From: Schizochytrium sp. CCTCC M209059
Taxonomy: Eukaryota > Sar > Bigyra > Thraustochytrida > Thraustochytriidae
Assembly: GCA_000818945.1 (NCBI GenBank)
Contig: KN805375.1
Coordinates: 9,788 to 73,787, forward strand
Length of the DNA: 64,000 nt
Reading direction: 5' to 3'
The translations under genes were made by a program, and so were the position numbers. Within the stretch, counting starts at the first letter, position 1; each line of letters opens with the position of its first letter. Below are positions 56,481 to 64,000 of the stretch, one piece after another. The notes beneath the pieces are model-generated. The model was given only the letters and a program-made list of their open reading frames with translations. It was not told the origin of the DNA and did no database searches.

Positions 56481-57566
56481 CGCGCTCGCCCAGCTCCGGA
56501 AACCTCGGTGTTGTGTGCTTGTCTTTTTGTTTGTTCAAGTTCGTTTGGCACCACGGCCGCAGTGTATAGATAGTATCTTTTTCTGTTTTCTCTGCAGACG
56601 TGCGCACTGCTGAGACCTCACAAGTTTAGTTTCGCCGTGCGTTGACATTCAATAGCTTGCGAAGTACTACACGCATCGGCTCGAGAGGATCCTTTACTAC
56701 GAGAATAGACGCGCCGGGGACAAAGAGTTGTAAGTGACGCCTTTTTTTTAATAAAAGAACATACATTTTGATACAAAAGCTCTCTTACCACGCCCACTTC
56801 TCTGCTCCTTGCTAGCGCCCCACATCAGCAAGTAACAGCGATGGCGCCTCCGCACTGCTTCGCGCGTCGAGAAGAGCGCCTTTTGACTCTTGCAGTCTCA
56901 CGTTAATCTCGCCACCACTGCGCGCAAATGCGCTTTTTGCAGCTCTGGGCTTTGGCAAGCGGTACATCACCTCATGTCACCTCGCCGTGCCTTGCAAAAC
57001 TATCCTACTCTATGCGACTTCTCCGTGTTAAGATCATGAAATGAGAAACCATATTCGCCGAAGTAGAGCTCGTGTGCAGCGAAATTTGACATCTTCAAAG
57101 ATTGATTGGGCTATTTACTACCACACGACAGAGAATCGAACGAAATGGGTTGCGGACTTATCCGTTTTTTAAAATGAGATTCCTTTTTCGCTGAGAGAGA
57201 CTAAAGCACTGTGTACGGGGCAACTGGCCGCTCATTTTGGCAAAGGTTCTTGTGAGCGACCTGACTCTCTGCCACGACAGTTCGGGAGTTGGTTGCGGAT
57301 GAAGCGAGGAGTTGCACACGCTTATATTTCGTACGTTGCAAAGGTGATATCGAAAACACTATGGCATCCTGACGCAGAATTTCGACGCGGAGTTGCAAGC
57401 AACAAGACGCATCCAAAAACGAACCAGTCGGCGCCCGCATCAGAGACAAATCGCTGAAACGACTGCTGTTGGGCAGGTCGCAAGGAAGGCCGTCTCGACG
57501 GGGCAGCATCGCGTACACTTCCCTCATCACAAGCCAAAATACGAGGTTAACAACGAGCGTGGCGAC
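56481..57566. promoter_or_regulatory. Divergent intergenic region
   Basis: About 1.1 kb between the gamma-glutamyltransferase and CAMK starts, AT-richer than most divergent gaps here, with a T run near 56742-56750. The open frame of the kinase extends into it from a TTG at 57393 but lacks an ATG. No other gene is seen. Confidence 0.45.
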
Positions 57567-59054
57567 ATGCAGCGCCAGCGGTGGTCAGCCCTCTTTTCAC
57601 GTGTCGCGGACCGACTTGGTCTCGCCAAAAAGCCTGAGCCTGAAATTGTCACTTGCATCTCCAGCAGCGCCAGCGGTGCCGATGCGTTGATGGAAAACGG
57701 CGAGGTCTCGGGTTCTCATGCTCAGGGTAGCCAACAGCAGCTAGACATTTGCACAGACAGCCAGACGCTGTCCGAGACTCCGCTTGGAGAGACCCACGCG
57801 TCAAATCTATCATCTGCCCCGTCGTCTCCATCGGTGAACGATCGCGATTCTGGACGCAGTATTGGCGCTGCATCAGAAGGAAAAGATGCCGAAGCTGCGA
57901 AAGATAAAGATGCAAACGCTGTACGGGCGGAAAAAGTGCGACCTGGAGACCAGCGTCTGAGCCAATTGTGCTCCAAGGGTACTTTCGAGGAAAAGTACCA
58001 GATATTGGATGAGGTTCTTGGTGCAGGTCAGTTTGCCGTCGTCCGCACTTGTCGAGAGAAAAGCTCTGGCAAAGTACGTGCTGTGAAGCTCATCGAGCGC
58101 AAACGCACTTCCCAGGAGCGCCTTGGTTTGGAAATTGATGTGCTCATGCGTCTGCGTGGGCACCCAAACATTGTGGGCCTCTATGACGTCTTTTTGACCG
58201 ACACCGAGGTGCAGTTGGTCACGGAGCTCGTTCCTGGCGGAGAGCTTTTTGAGCATTTGGTCAGCAACGGACCATACTCCGAGGCGGAGGCCGCTCGATT
58301 CATGCGTCGCATTGCATCAGCAGTAGAATATCTGCACCGTAATCACATTGTACACCGCGACCTCAAACCAGAAAACATCCTGCTCACCTCGCATGACCCG
58401 TTGTTGGCTGATGTCAAGGTGGCAGACTTTGGCCTGGCCCGCATGTATACAGAAAGCGCCATGCAGACAGTTTGCGGGACGTGGGCGTATGCAGCGCCAG
58501 AGGTTCGCAACGATCCGTTTGGCTATGGACCCAAGGTTGACGTGTGGAGCATGGGAGTCATCATGTACGTGCTCTTGGTCGCCTATCATCCGTTCGATAC
58601 CACTGGCAAGCTCTCCGAGGACGAGCTATGGTACAAGATTGAGAACGGCATGTTCGACTTTCGGGACAAAGCATGGCGCAAGATTTCTGAAGAGGCCAAG
58701 GATCTCATTGATCGAATGCTCGTGCTCGATCCTGAGAAGCGGCTTTCCGCAGAGGAGGTTCTGGCACACCCATGGCTGAGCGGATGCCAGCAACCACTAA
58801 ACCCGCTCTCTCCTCGCATCAACGCGGACCTTGCCATTATGCGCTCGCGCTATGCTCGTCGCAAGCTCTCTGTCGCAACAAAGGCCGTGTGGGCACAAGC
58901 GGCATTCGCGGCGAACATCGGTCATCACGGTGGCGCAGCGGCAAGCAACAATGCCAGAGAAGCGCCTTCACCGGCGCTGGAACAAACAGTTGAGGAAAAG
59001 GAGGTTGTACTCCACGAGGCCTTCCTAGCAGCCAACAGATCACTTACAAACTAA
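57567..59054 (+). CDS. CAMK-group serine/threonine protein kinase
   Basis: A 495-residue kinase. Residues 1-135 are a disordered Ser/Ala/Glu-rich region. The catalytic domain (about 145-405) has all key residues: LGAGQFAVV glycine loop, AVKLIERK lysine, HRDLKPENIL, DFGLA, GTWAYAAPEV, DVWSMGVIMYVLL and DPEKRLSAEEVLAHPW. The E of ELVPGGELFEHL and the overall pattern fit CaMK/CDPK/DCLK-type kinases. After the kinase comes NADLAIMRSRYARRKLSVATKAVWAQAAF, a basic helix that could be an autoinhibitory/calmodulin-binding segment, as in CaMKs; no EF-hands follow, so it is not a CDPK. Its TAA overlaps the TAG of the opposite-strand PIG-S gene. Confidence 0.9.
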   Translation: MQRQRWSALFSRVADRLGLAKKPEPEIVTCISSSASGADALMENGEVSGSHAQGSQQQLDICTDSQTLSETPLGETHASNLSSAPSSPSVNDRDSGRSIGAASEGKDAEAAKDKDANAVRAEKVRPGDQRLSQLCSKGTFEEKYQILDEVLGAGQFAVVRTCREKSSGKVRAVKLIERKRTSQERLGLEIDVLMRLRGHPNIVGLYDVFLTDTEVQLVTELVPGGELFEHLVSNGPYSEAEAARFMRRIASAVEYLHRNHIVHRDLKPENILLTSHDPLLADVKVADFGLARMYTESAMQTVCGTWAYAAPEVRNDPFGYGPKVDVWSMGVIMYVLLVAYHPFDTTGKLSEDELWYKIENGMFDFRDKAWRKISEEAKDLIDRMLVLDPEKRLSAEEVLAHPWLSGCQQPLNPLSPRINADLAIMRSRYARRKLSVATKAVWAQAAFAANIGHHGGAAASNNAREAPSPALEQTVEEKEVVLHEAFLAANRSLTN

Positions 59055-60181
59055 TTCTTTTTCTTTATCAGAGCCACGAGTATCCGTGCGGATCCGCCCA
59101 AGAGAGGGAGCACAGCCGGAATGGCAAACGGAAAGAAAACTGCGAACCAATGCTCTGGGGGAAAATACAATTGCGGAAGAAGACTTGGGTCAAAGAAGGC
59201 TTTTTCCGCGAGAACAAAAGCATCCCGGGCATTTTTGAGACATACATCGCCTACTGTGCCATCTGTTCGAGCTTGTGTCTTGCTCTCGAAATCGCATGCA
59301 TCGAGTGCACGCTGACTGGCGTCCAAAGCTTGTCTGAAATCGATTGCAACGCGCTCCACAATAGTCATATGACCCGATCCTTGCACGAGGTCCCCCAATG
59401 CAGCGAGGGTCTGTGTGGCTGAAACAATGTACGTTTTGGCGCGTCGCGCGCGTTCGCTCCTTGTAATCTTGGCGCCTGGCGAGTGGTCAAGATGAAGAGC
59501 GGCGCGAATGAATTGTTCAAAAATAGCCATGGTTGGTTGAAGCGATTCGGCAGAGACGCGTTGGGTTTCATTGGCGGCTAGCGGCAAGATGCTGACACCA
59601 CCCCAGCGTGGCACATAAAATGCGGTCACAAGGTCTCCACGCTCATCTTGAATGTGCGTTGACGCCTTGTCAGGTAAATGTGCCATGAGATGAATGACGC
59701 GCTCGCGCGCACTGTCCTGCAGCGGGCTCGCATTCCAGTCGTTGGCGCTCATAAATGCTTCCAGGTCTTTGACAGGGATGCGGTCTGTTGTTGCGCCACG
59801 AGCAAGACGTGAAAAGTACAGGACCTGCGTGTCGATCTCAAAGCGGGCGAGCGCGCTAACGTCGGCCAGAAAGGTGCTCAGGTGACTGGCAACGGCGGCC
59901 TCAACGTCCCAGTCCACGGGCCCGCGGGCGCTTTCATCGACCATGAGACCCAGCACAAGTCTGTAGGTTGCGGTGCAGCTCGCATCCTCGTCGCCAGCCT
60001 CGGTCCTCGCGTCCGCGGTGGCCTTCGCGACGCGTGCCTCGAGGTCGGCGGCCTCTTGCAGAGGCAACGCGGCGCTCTTCTCAAGTGCTGTTTCCAGGAC
60101 GAGCGCTGCCAGGCCGAGGCAGCCTGCGACGAGAAGCACGGCGCAGACGACGCGGCGCAGCAATTCCGCCGACGCCGCCAT
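59051..60181 (-). CDS. PIGS: GPI transamidase component PIG-S-like
   Basis: A 376-residue ER membrane protein. The GPI transamidase attaches GPI anchors to proteins in the ER lumen. An N-terminal helix (VVCAVLLVAGCLGLAALVL) is followed by a lumenal domain with VDWDVEAAVASHLSTFLADV, TQVLYFSRL, VTAFYVPRWGGVSILPL and a helical part. The C-terminal FFDPSLLPQLYFPPEHWFAV, FFPFAIPAVLPLL is the most telling piece and parallels the FFDP...YFPDEH.AVY.P....PL end of PIG-S. Animal and yeast forms are about 530-560 residues; this one is shorter in the first lumenal half. Strongly compact neighbour: its stop overlaps that of the CAMK gene, and it diverges from the M13 peptidase gene. Confidence 0.75.
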   Translation of the reverse strand: MAASAELLRRVVCAVLLVAGCLGLAALVLETALEKSAALPLQEAADLEARVAKATADARTEAGDEDASCTATYRLVLGLMVDESARGPVDWDVEAAVASHLSTFLADVSALARFEIDTQVLYFSRLARGATTDRIPVKDLEAFMSANDWNASPLQDSARERVIHLMAHLPDKASTHIQDERGDLVTAFYVPRWGGVSILPLAANETQRVSAESLQPTMAIFEQFIRAALHLDHSPGAKITRSERARRAKTYIVSATQTLAALGDLVQGSGHMTIVERVAIDFRQALDASQRALDACDFESKTQARTDGTVGDVCLKNARDAFVLAEKAFFDPSLLPQLYFPPEHWFAVFFPFAIPAVLPLLGGSARILVALIKKKN

Positions 60182-60669
60182 CTTGCAGAGCGCGGAGGCC
60201 CGCCAGAACGGCCCTAGCCCGAGCGCGCGCGCGAGAGCGGCACCAGCGTCTGCGGCATAAGCGCCCGAGCCCTCAAGCGATACGGATATGTATGGTATAG
60301 TAGTAGGCCTAGTACTATGTAGTAAGGATCGATAGATAGCCTTGGACGAAGGATACTGACTGTGAGAGCAAAACCCAAGCGCAAGCAGACCCGCTTCGCC
60401 CTCGCGTACGACCCGCCTGCAGAACCCGACGCGCCCCCGCGCGACGAGCGCGCCCCCAACCCCTCGCGGCTACGTTGCACCCCCTCCTCGGCGCGCTCCC
60501 GCTCGCTTTGCGTGCGCCGCACGACGACTTTGGTCGAGCGGAGATCGGCTCGGAATCGGCACGAACCCGAACGAAGCTCCGTCGCAAAGAGAAAGGCGAG
60601 AAGAGGAGAAGGTTCGCTCACTCGCTCACTCGCTCACTCGCTCACGTGCGCACGTGCGCACCTGTAAAG
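60182..60669. promoter_or_regulatory. Compact divergent promoter region
   Basis: 488 bp separate the PIG-S and M13 peptidase starts and must carry both promoters. The right end holds (CTCACTCG)n (60616-60645) followed by two CACGTG E-boxes. Confidence 0.5.
60643..60661 (+). promoter_or_regulatory. Two CACGTG E-boxes just upstream of the M13 peptidase ATG
   Basis: CACGTG at 60643-60648 and 60651-60656, with the repeated palindrome GTGCGCAC around them, 13 and 21 bp before the ATG at 60670. CACGTG is the bHLH/bZIP site in many eukaryotes. A 5'-leader location or chance from the repeat is equally possible. Confidence 0.35.
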
Positions 60670-62922
60670 ATGGCGACGGAGGACTTTTACTCGTGGGTGA
60701 ACGGCGCCTGGCTGAATGACCCGGAGGTGAAGATCCCGGACGACTACCCGCGATGGGGCAGCTTTCTCATGCTCGTGGAGGAGGGCATGCAGGGCCAGAT
60801 TGAGATCCTCGAGAGCCTGAGCTCCAAGCTGGACGAGGACGAGTCACAACTGAACGAGGAGGAGACCAAGCTGGCCCTCATCTGGAAGGCATCCATGCAA
60901 AGATTTGAGGACTGGCAGGCCGGCAAGGGCGACTACGCGGCCGTGGAGTCCGAGTTGGAGGCCCTGGACGCCACCATCGGCGCGAGCGCCGCGTCTACAC
61001 CGGAGGCCTTTGTGGAGAACTTTGCCAAGTACATTGCGCGTTGCCAGGAACTCGGCATCGGAGGGCCGATCGATTTCGACAAGGGCGCCAACATGGAGGC
61101 GAGCGATCACGAGATCCTCGACTTGGGGCCATCGGGTCTTTCTCTTCCGTCCCGTGCATACTATCTAGATGACAACTTTTCGGAGCAACGCGCATGGTAT
61201 CGCGCGCATTTGGAAAAGGTGCGCGACATGGTCGGCGCAAGTCAGCTCGAGGACGACTTTGTGGAACGCGTGGTTCGCTTCGAGACCAAGCTTGCACAAA
61301 TTACGATGAAGCGCGATCAATCGCGCAACTACGATCAGTACTACACAATCACGACCTTGGATGACCTTCCCGGCCAGCTGAACACGCTGCGACACCTTGA
61401 AGCCAAGGAGGCTAACTTTGCCGAAAACAAGGCAGAGAATGGCGATGCGGACGTGCTCACGGAGGCCAAGGTAACCGTTTCGGAGGAAGAAATTGCCCGC
61501 ATTCGGGACTTTCTCGAAGTGGCAGTGAGCCATCTGGGTCTGCGCAAGGTCATGGAGGACAACTACCGCAAGAACTATCCGGATGCTGACGCGGCCACCA
61601 TCGAGGAGGCCCAGTACCGCTTGACCGTGTACGATGGCGATTACTTTCGTCGCGTCTTCAAGCTCATCTTCCGTGAGGCCAACCATGCCGACATTCGCGC
61701 GTATATGCAGTACAAGGCAATCCGGTCCGCCTCGGGCTACTGCACGAAAGAGATGGACGAGGAGATGTTTGACTTTTTCTCGCGCAAGCTGCGCGGTCAA
61801 AAGGCGCAAAAGGCGCCCGAGAAGCGCACGGTGAATCTGGTGAACTCGTGGGTGGACATGCTCATGGGCAAGATTTTCGTGGAGCACTTTTTCTCGGAAA
61901 AGGACAAGGAAACGCTGTTGGACATGATCCACGATGTCGTCAAGGTGATGGAGGCCTCTGTGAAGCGCAACGACTGGCTTGCCGATGCGACCAAGGGCCG
62001 TGCGCTGGAAAAGCTCAAGCGTTTCCGCAGCATGATTGGCTACCCGGATAAGTGGAAGGACTTTTCCGCACTTGTGCTGACAGTCGAGGACTCGCTCTAC
62101 GAGATGCGTCAAAAGGTGATGGCCTTTGAGTACCAGGCGGAGTTTCTTGACAAAATTAATGGTCTCAAGGACAAGACCAAGTGGGAGATGCCTCCGAGCA
62201 TGGTGAACGCCTACTTTCACCCGCAGCAGAATGTGATCGTGTTTCCCGCCGCCATCATCCAGCCACCCTTTTACTCGCGGACCATGTCTGACGTACAGTT
62301 CGATCTCCCGGAGCGCCTGCAAGGGTCAATCTCGGATGCCGAAAAGGAACTTGTTTTGCGCGCCGCCAACTCGGGTGGCATTATTGCGGTCATTGCTCAC
62401 GAGATCAGTCACGGCTACGATGATCAGGGCCGCAAGTTCGACCACGATGGCAACATGAACGACTGGTGGACGCCCGAGGACACGGAAATGTTCACTGACA
62501 AGACGCACATCATGACAGAGCAGGTCGAGGAGTACGTCTTTATCGAGGAGGATGCGGACGGCGCTGGCGAACCCAAGGAGCACAAAATGTCGGCGGATCT
62601 CACGATGGGCGAGAACCTTGCGGATCTTGGCGGTCTCTCGCTCGGCCTGCAGGCCTTCACTCAGCACCTCGACGACCAAGGCGTCGACGACGAGGGTCTG
62701 CGTATCGCGCTTTGCGATGTCTTCTTCCGCTCCTGGGCCAACATCTGGAAGTCGAAGCAGAGTACGCAGTTTGCGGTGCAGGCTCTTGCCACAGACCCGC
62801 ACGCCCCGCCCCATTTTCGCGGCAACCTTTGCAAGAACATTGACATGTTCCACGAGATTTACGGCACCAAGCCCGGAGACGGCATGTACCTGCCCCCGGA
62901 GAAGCGCCTTGTCATGTGGTGA
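60670..62922 (+). CDS. M13 family zinc metallopeptidase (neprilysin/PepO-like)
   Basis: A 750-residue peptidase cleaving oligopeptides. It begins EDFYSWVNGAWL, the conserved DFY.Y.NG.W start of the M13 N-terminal domain. The zinc site is VIAHEISHGYDDQGRKFD (HExxH) with the third ligand Glu in ENLADLGGLSLG; NAYFHPQQNVIVFPAAIIQP and PPHFRGN (substrate-binding Arg) and a terminal RLVMW-type end complete the family. No signal peptide or membrane anchor precedes the domain, so unlike neprilysin it should be cytosolic, as in bacterial PepO. A run of about 15 acidic and short residues near 280-295 is an insert. The frame extends 65 codons upstream from a non-ATG; 60670 has A at -3 and G at +4. Confidence 0.93.
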   Translation: MATEDFYSWVNGAWLNDPEVKIPDDYPRWGSFLMLVEEGMQGQIEILESLSSKLDEDESQLNEEETKLALIWKASMQRFEDWQAGKGDYAAVESELEALDATIGASAASTPEAFVENFAKYIARCQELGIGGPIDFDKGANMEASDHEILDLGPSGLSLPSRAYYLDDNFSEQRAWYRAHLEKVRDMVGASQLEDDFVERVVRFETKLAQITMKRDQSRNYDQYYTITTLDDLPGQLNTLRHLEAKEANFAENKAENGDADVLTEAKVTVSEEEIARIRDFLEVAVSHLGLRKVMEDNYRKNYPDADAATIEEAQYRLTVYDGDYFRRVFKLIFREANHADIRAYMQYKAIRSASGYCTKEMDEEMFDFFSRKLRGQKAQKAPEKRTVNLVNSWVDMLMGKIFVEHFFSEKDKETLLDMIHDVVKVMEASVKRNDWLADATKGRALEKLKRFRSMIGYPDKWKDFSALVLTVEDSLYEMRQKVMAFEYQAEFLDKINGLKDKTKWEMPPSMVNAYFHPQQNVIVFPAAIIQPPFYSRTMSDVQFDLPERLQGSISDAEKELVLRAANSGGIIAVIAHEISHGYDDQGRKFDHDGNMNDWWTPEDTEMFTDKTHIMTEQVEEYVFIEEDADGAGEPKEHKMSADLTMGENLADLGGLSLGLQAFTQHLDDQGVDDEGLRIALCDVFFRSWANIWKSKQSTQFAVQALATDPHAPPHFRGNLCKNIDMFHEIYGTKPGDGMYLPPEKRLVMW

Positions 62923-63021
62923 GAAGGGCCAACGAATCGCCTGCATAAATAAACCTATTTCTTTCTTTTCTTTAATTTCCTTCCTCATGCTCCTTTGTCG
63001 TCGTCCACTGTAAGACGTCAG

Positions 63022-63549
63022 TCAGTCCAAAGACTTGGCTTGCTTGCTCGCGAGCGAGCTTCTTGCCGTCTGCATTTGCAGGGATTCGCGAGCAACAAAA
63101 ACCGTCACACCAACACCAATGCAGGCGGTAACGATGACAAGGGCAACAATGGCGATGGGGGCCAGCACGGAAGAGACCACGAGGACAAGACCCACGATCC
63201 CGCTGAGCACGATCAAAGTGCTCTCCAACACCGTGAGCAATACGAGCCACGCCACAAGGACCACGGCCACGCCGCCGCATACGGCACATACTTGTGCGGC
63301 GGCTTTAATACGGGGTTCTTTCTCTTGCGCCGCGTTCCACGCTTGACGCATGGTCTCCGTCCCTGCCGCTGCTAGTCTCTCGCGCTCGTTCCATACGCGC
63401 GCGAGTGACTGTCGCCAGGATGGTGGCGCCATGCCATTGAGGCGCGCTGCCGCCGTTGGAGTTCGCCGGGCGGGCCTGGGCTGCGTTCCTGGTTCGGGGC
63501 GCACGCCCGTCGCCTCCGCGACCCCGCCCGTCGCCTCCGCAACGTCCAT
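63022..63549 (-). CDS. Small hydrophobic hairpin protein, 175 residues
   Basis: Residues 1-85 are polar (Pro/Ala/Thr/Arg-rich, then the helix WNERERLAAAGTETMRQAWN). About residues 85-155 form a long uninterrupted hydrophobic block (VVLVAWLVLLTVLESTLIVL, SGIVGLVLVVSSVLAPIAIV, ALVIVTACIGVGVTVFVARE), enough for three to four helices or two hairpins, with one buried Glu. The last 25 are polar. The arrangement recalls LDAF1/promethin lipid-droplet proteins, which have paired hairpins of similar size, but I see no signature sequence and only propose it. An internal ATG at 63432 would give 136 residues. It converges on the M13 peptidase gene with a 99-bp gap. Confidence 0.6.
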   Translation of the reverse strand: MDVAEATGGVAEATGVRPEPGTQPRPARRTPTAAARLNGMAPPSWRQSLARVWNERERLAAAGTETMRQAWNAAQEKEPRIKAAAQVCAVCGGVAVVLVAWLVLLTVLESTLIVLSGIVGLVLVVSSVLAPIAIVALVIVTACIGVGVTVFVARESLQMQTARSSLASKQAKSLD

Positions 63550-63900
63550 CGGGCTCTCTCCAAGATATCAGCGAGGCCACTCGATGTCTGCTGCAACTCG
63601 CTCGCAGTATAGGTCTAGCTTATCCAGGACGGTATATCGTGAAGGCGTCCAGGCCCTATACTGTCTCTTGCGGCAACGACATTGTGAAATGAATGCAATT
63701 GATTGCTCGAGCGCTCTGCTCTCGCCATCCTCGGCCACGACATCCTCGGCCACGACGTTGTGGAAGCCAAGCTTTGGGTCGGTTCTTGGCCCATCTCAAG
63801 CTGTGAAAAAGTAAGAAGACCACGTGGTGTGGTGTAGATATGAAATCAAAGGGCTCTTCGTGGAGCCTAAGAAAGCTATGTGGGGCCTGCAAGACAACGT
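63550..63900. other. Intergenic gap
   Basis: Presumed promoter side of the small membrane-protein gene. A 14-bp direct duplication (CCTCGGCCACGACA/G) lies near 63730-63760. No gene seen. Confidence 0.4.
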
Positions 63901-63999
63901 TTAGACAAGAATGGACTTTGCTGGGGCTCGCTCTCGTGATTCCAGCACAGTGTCCAGAACCGCTGTGAAACAAGCGTCAGCTTCTTGCTCCTGCCTGGG
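63901..63999 (-). CDS. Possible C-terminal end of a gene running off the window
   Basis: On the minus strand a frame is open from the window edge to a TAA at 63901-63903 and ends ESRERAPAKSILV. The preceding EADACFTAVLDTVLE is amphipathic and protein-like. It is only 32 residues, so chance cannot be excluded; no family can be named. Confidence 0.3.
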   Translation of the reverse strand, partial: PRQEQEADACFTAVLDTVLESRERAPAKSILV

Positions 64000-64000
64000 C

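Overview
The window is eukaryotic nuclear DNA from a GC-rich protist in which every gene I can recognise is one uninterrupted reading frame. Gene content is plainly eukaryotic: augmin subunit, Msh3, PIG-S, mitochondrial ATP synthase d, pyruvate dehydrogenase kinase-type enzyme, RGS-AGC kinase, Pur-alpha-type protein, DHHC acyltransferase. Intron-poor genes, GC-rich microsatellite-filled gaps and several lipid enzymes fit a thraustochytrid (Labyrinthulomycetes, stramenopile) best. That placement is inference from gene content and architecture; no rRNA or other marker is in the window.

Layout. 1-4839: gene-free, low-complexity. 4840-9000: dihydropteridine reductase, SLC35F-type transporter, unknown helical protein. 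9955-15496: Arf-like GTPase fused to Tudor-like repeats, a possible 84-residue gene, and a GRK-like RGS/AGC kinase. 15497-19151: gene-free GC-rich gap. 19152-23511: four-repeat Pur protein, HAUS3-like augmin subunit, ATP synthase subunit d. 24689-37304: Msh3, divergent DHHC acyltransferase, FAM13-like protein, PDK/BCKDK kinase, NHL-propeller protein. 39454-43026: PAP2 lipid phosphatase and sphingosine/diacylglycerol-type lipid kinase, tail to tail. 43027-48486: the longest gene-free gap, full of tandem and inverted simple repeats. 48487-54620: glycerol kinase with an acylation-type N-terminus and a 1054-residue unknown protein. 54798-63549: gamma-glutamyltransferase, CAMK-type kinase, PIG-S, M13 metallopeptidase and a small hydrophobic protein; the tail of another minus-strand gene may enter at the right edge.

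The genes do not form an operon or a cluster of one pathway. Two loose themes recur. Glycerolipid and sphingolipid handling is represented by glycerol kinase, PAP2, a lipid kinase and possibly a lipid-droplet-type hairpin protein. Several normally soluble signalling or metabolic enzymes carry N-terminal myristoylation/palmitoylation-like motifs or a dense cysteine cluster. Architecture is regular: tail-to-tail gaps are mostly short (overlapping to about 410 bp) and repeat-poor, while long gaps are GC-rich, microsatellite-laden and lie 5' of genes. Several start codons are immediately preceded by a simple-repeat tract.

Starts were chosen as real ATG codons; several longer open frames begin at GTG or TTG and were trimmed. 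No tRNA, rRNA, CRISPR array or transposase was found. All domain names come from reading motifs by eye and were not checked by any search.
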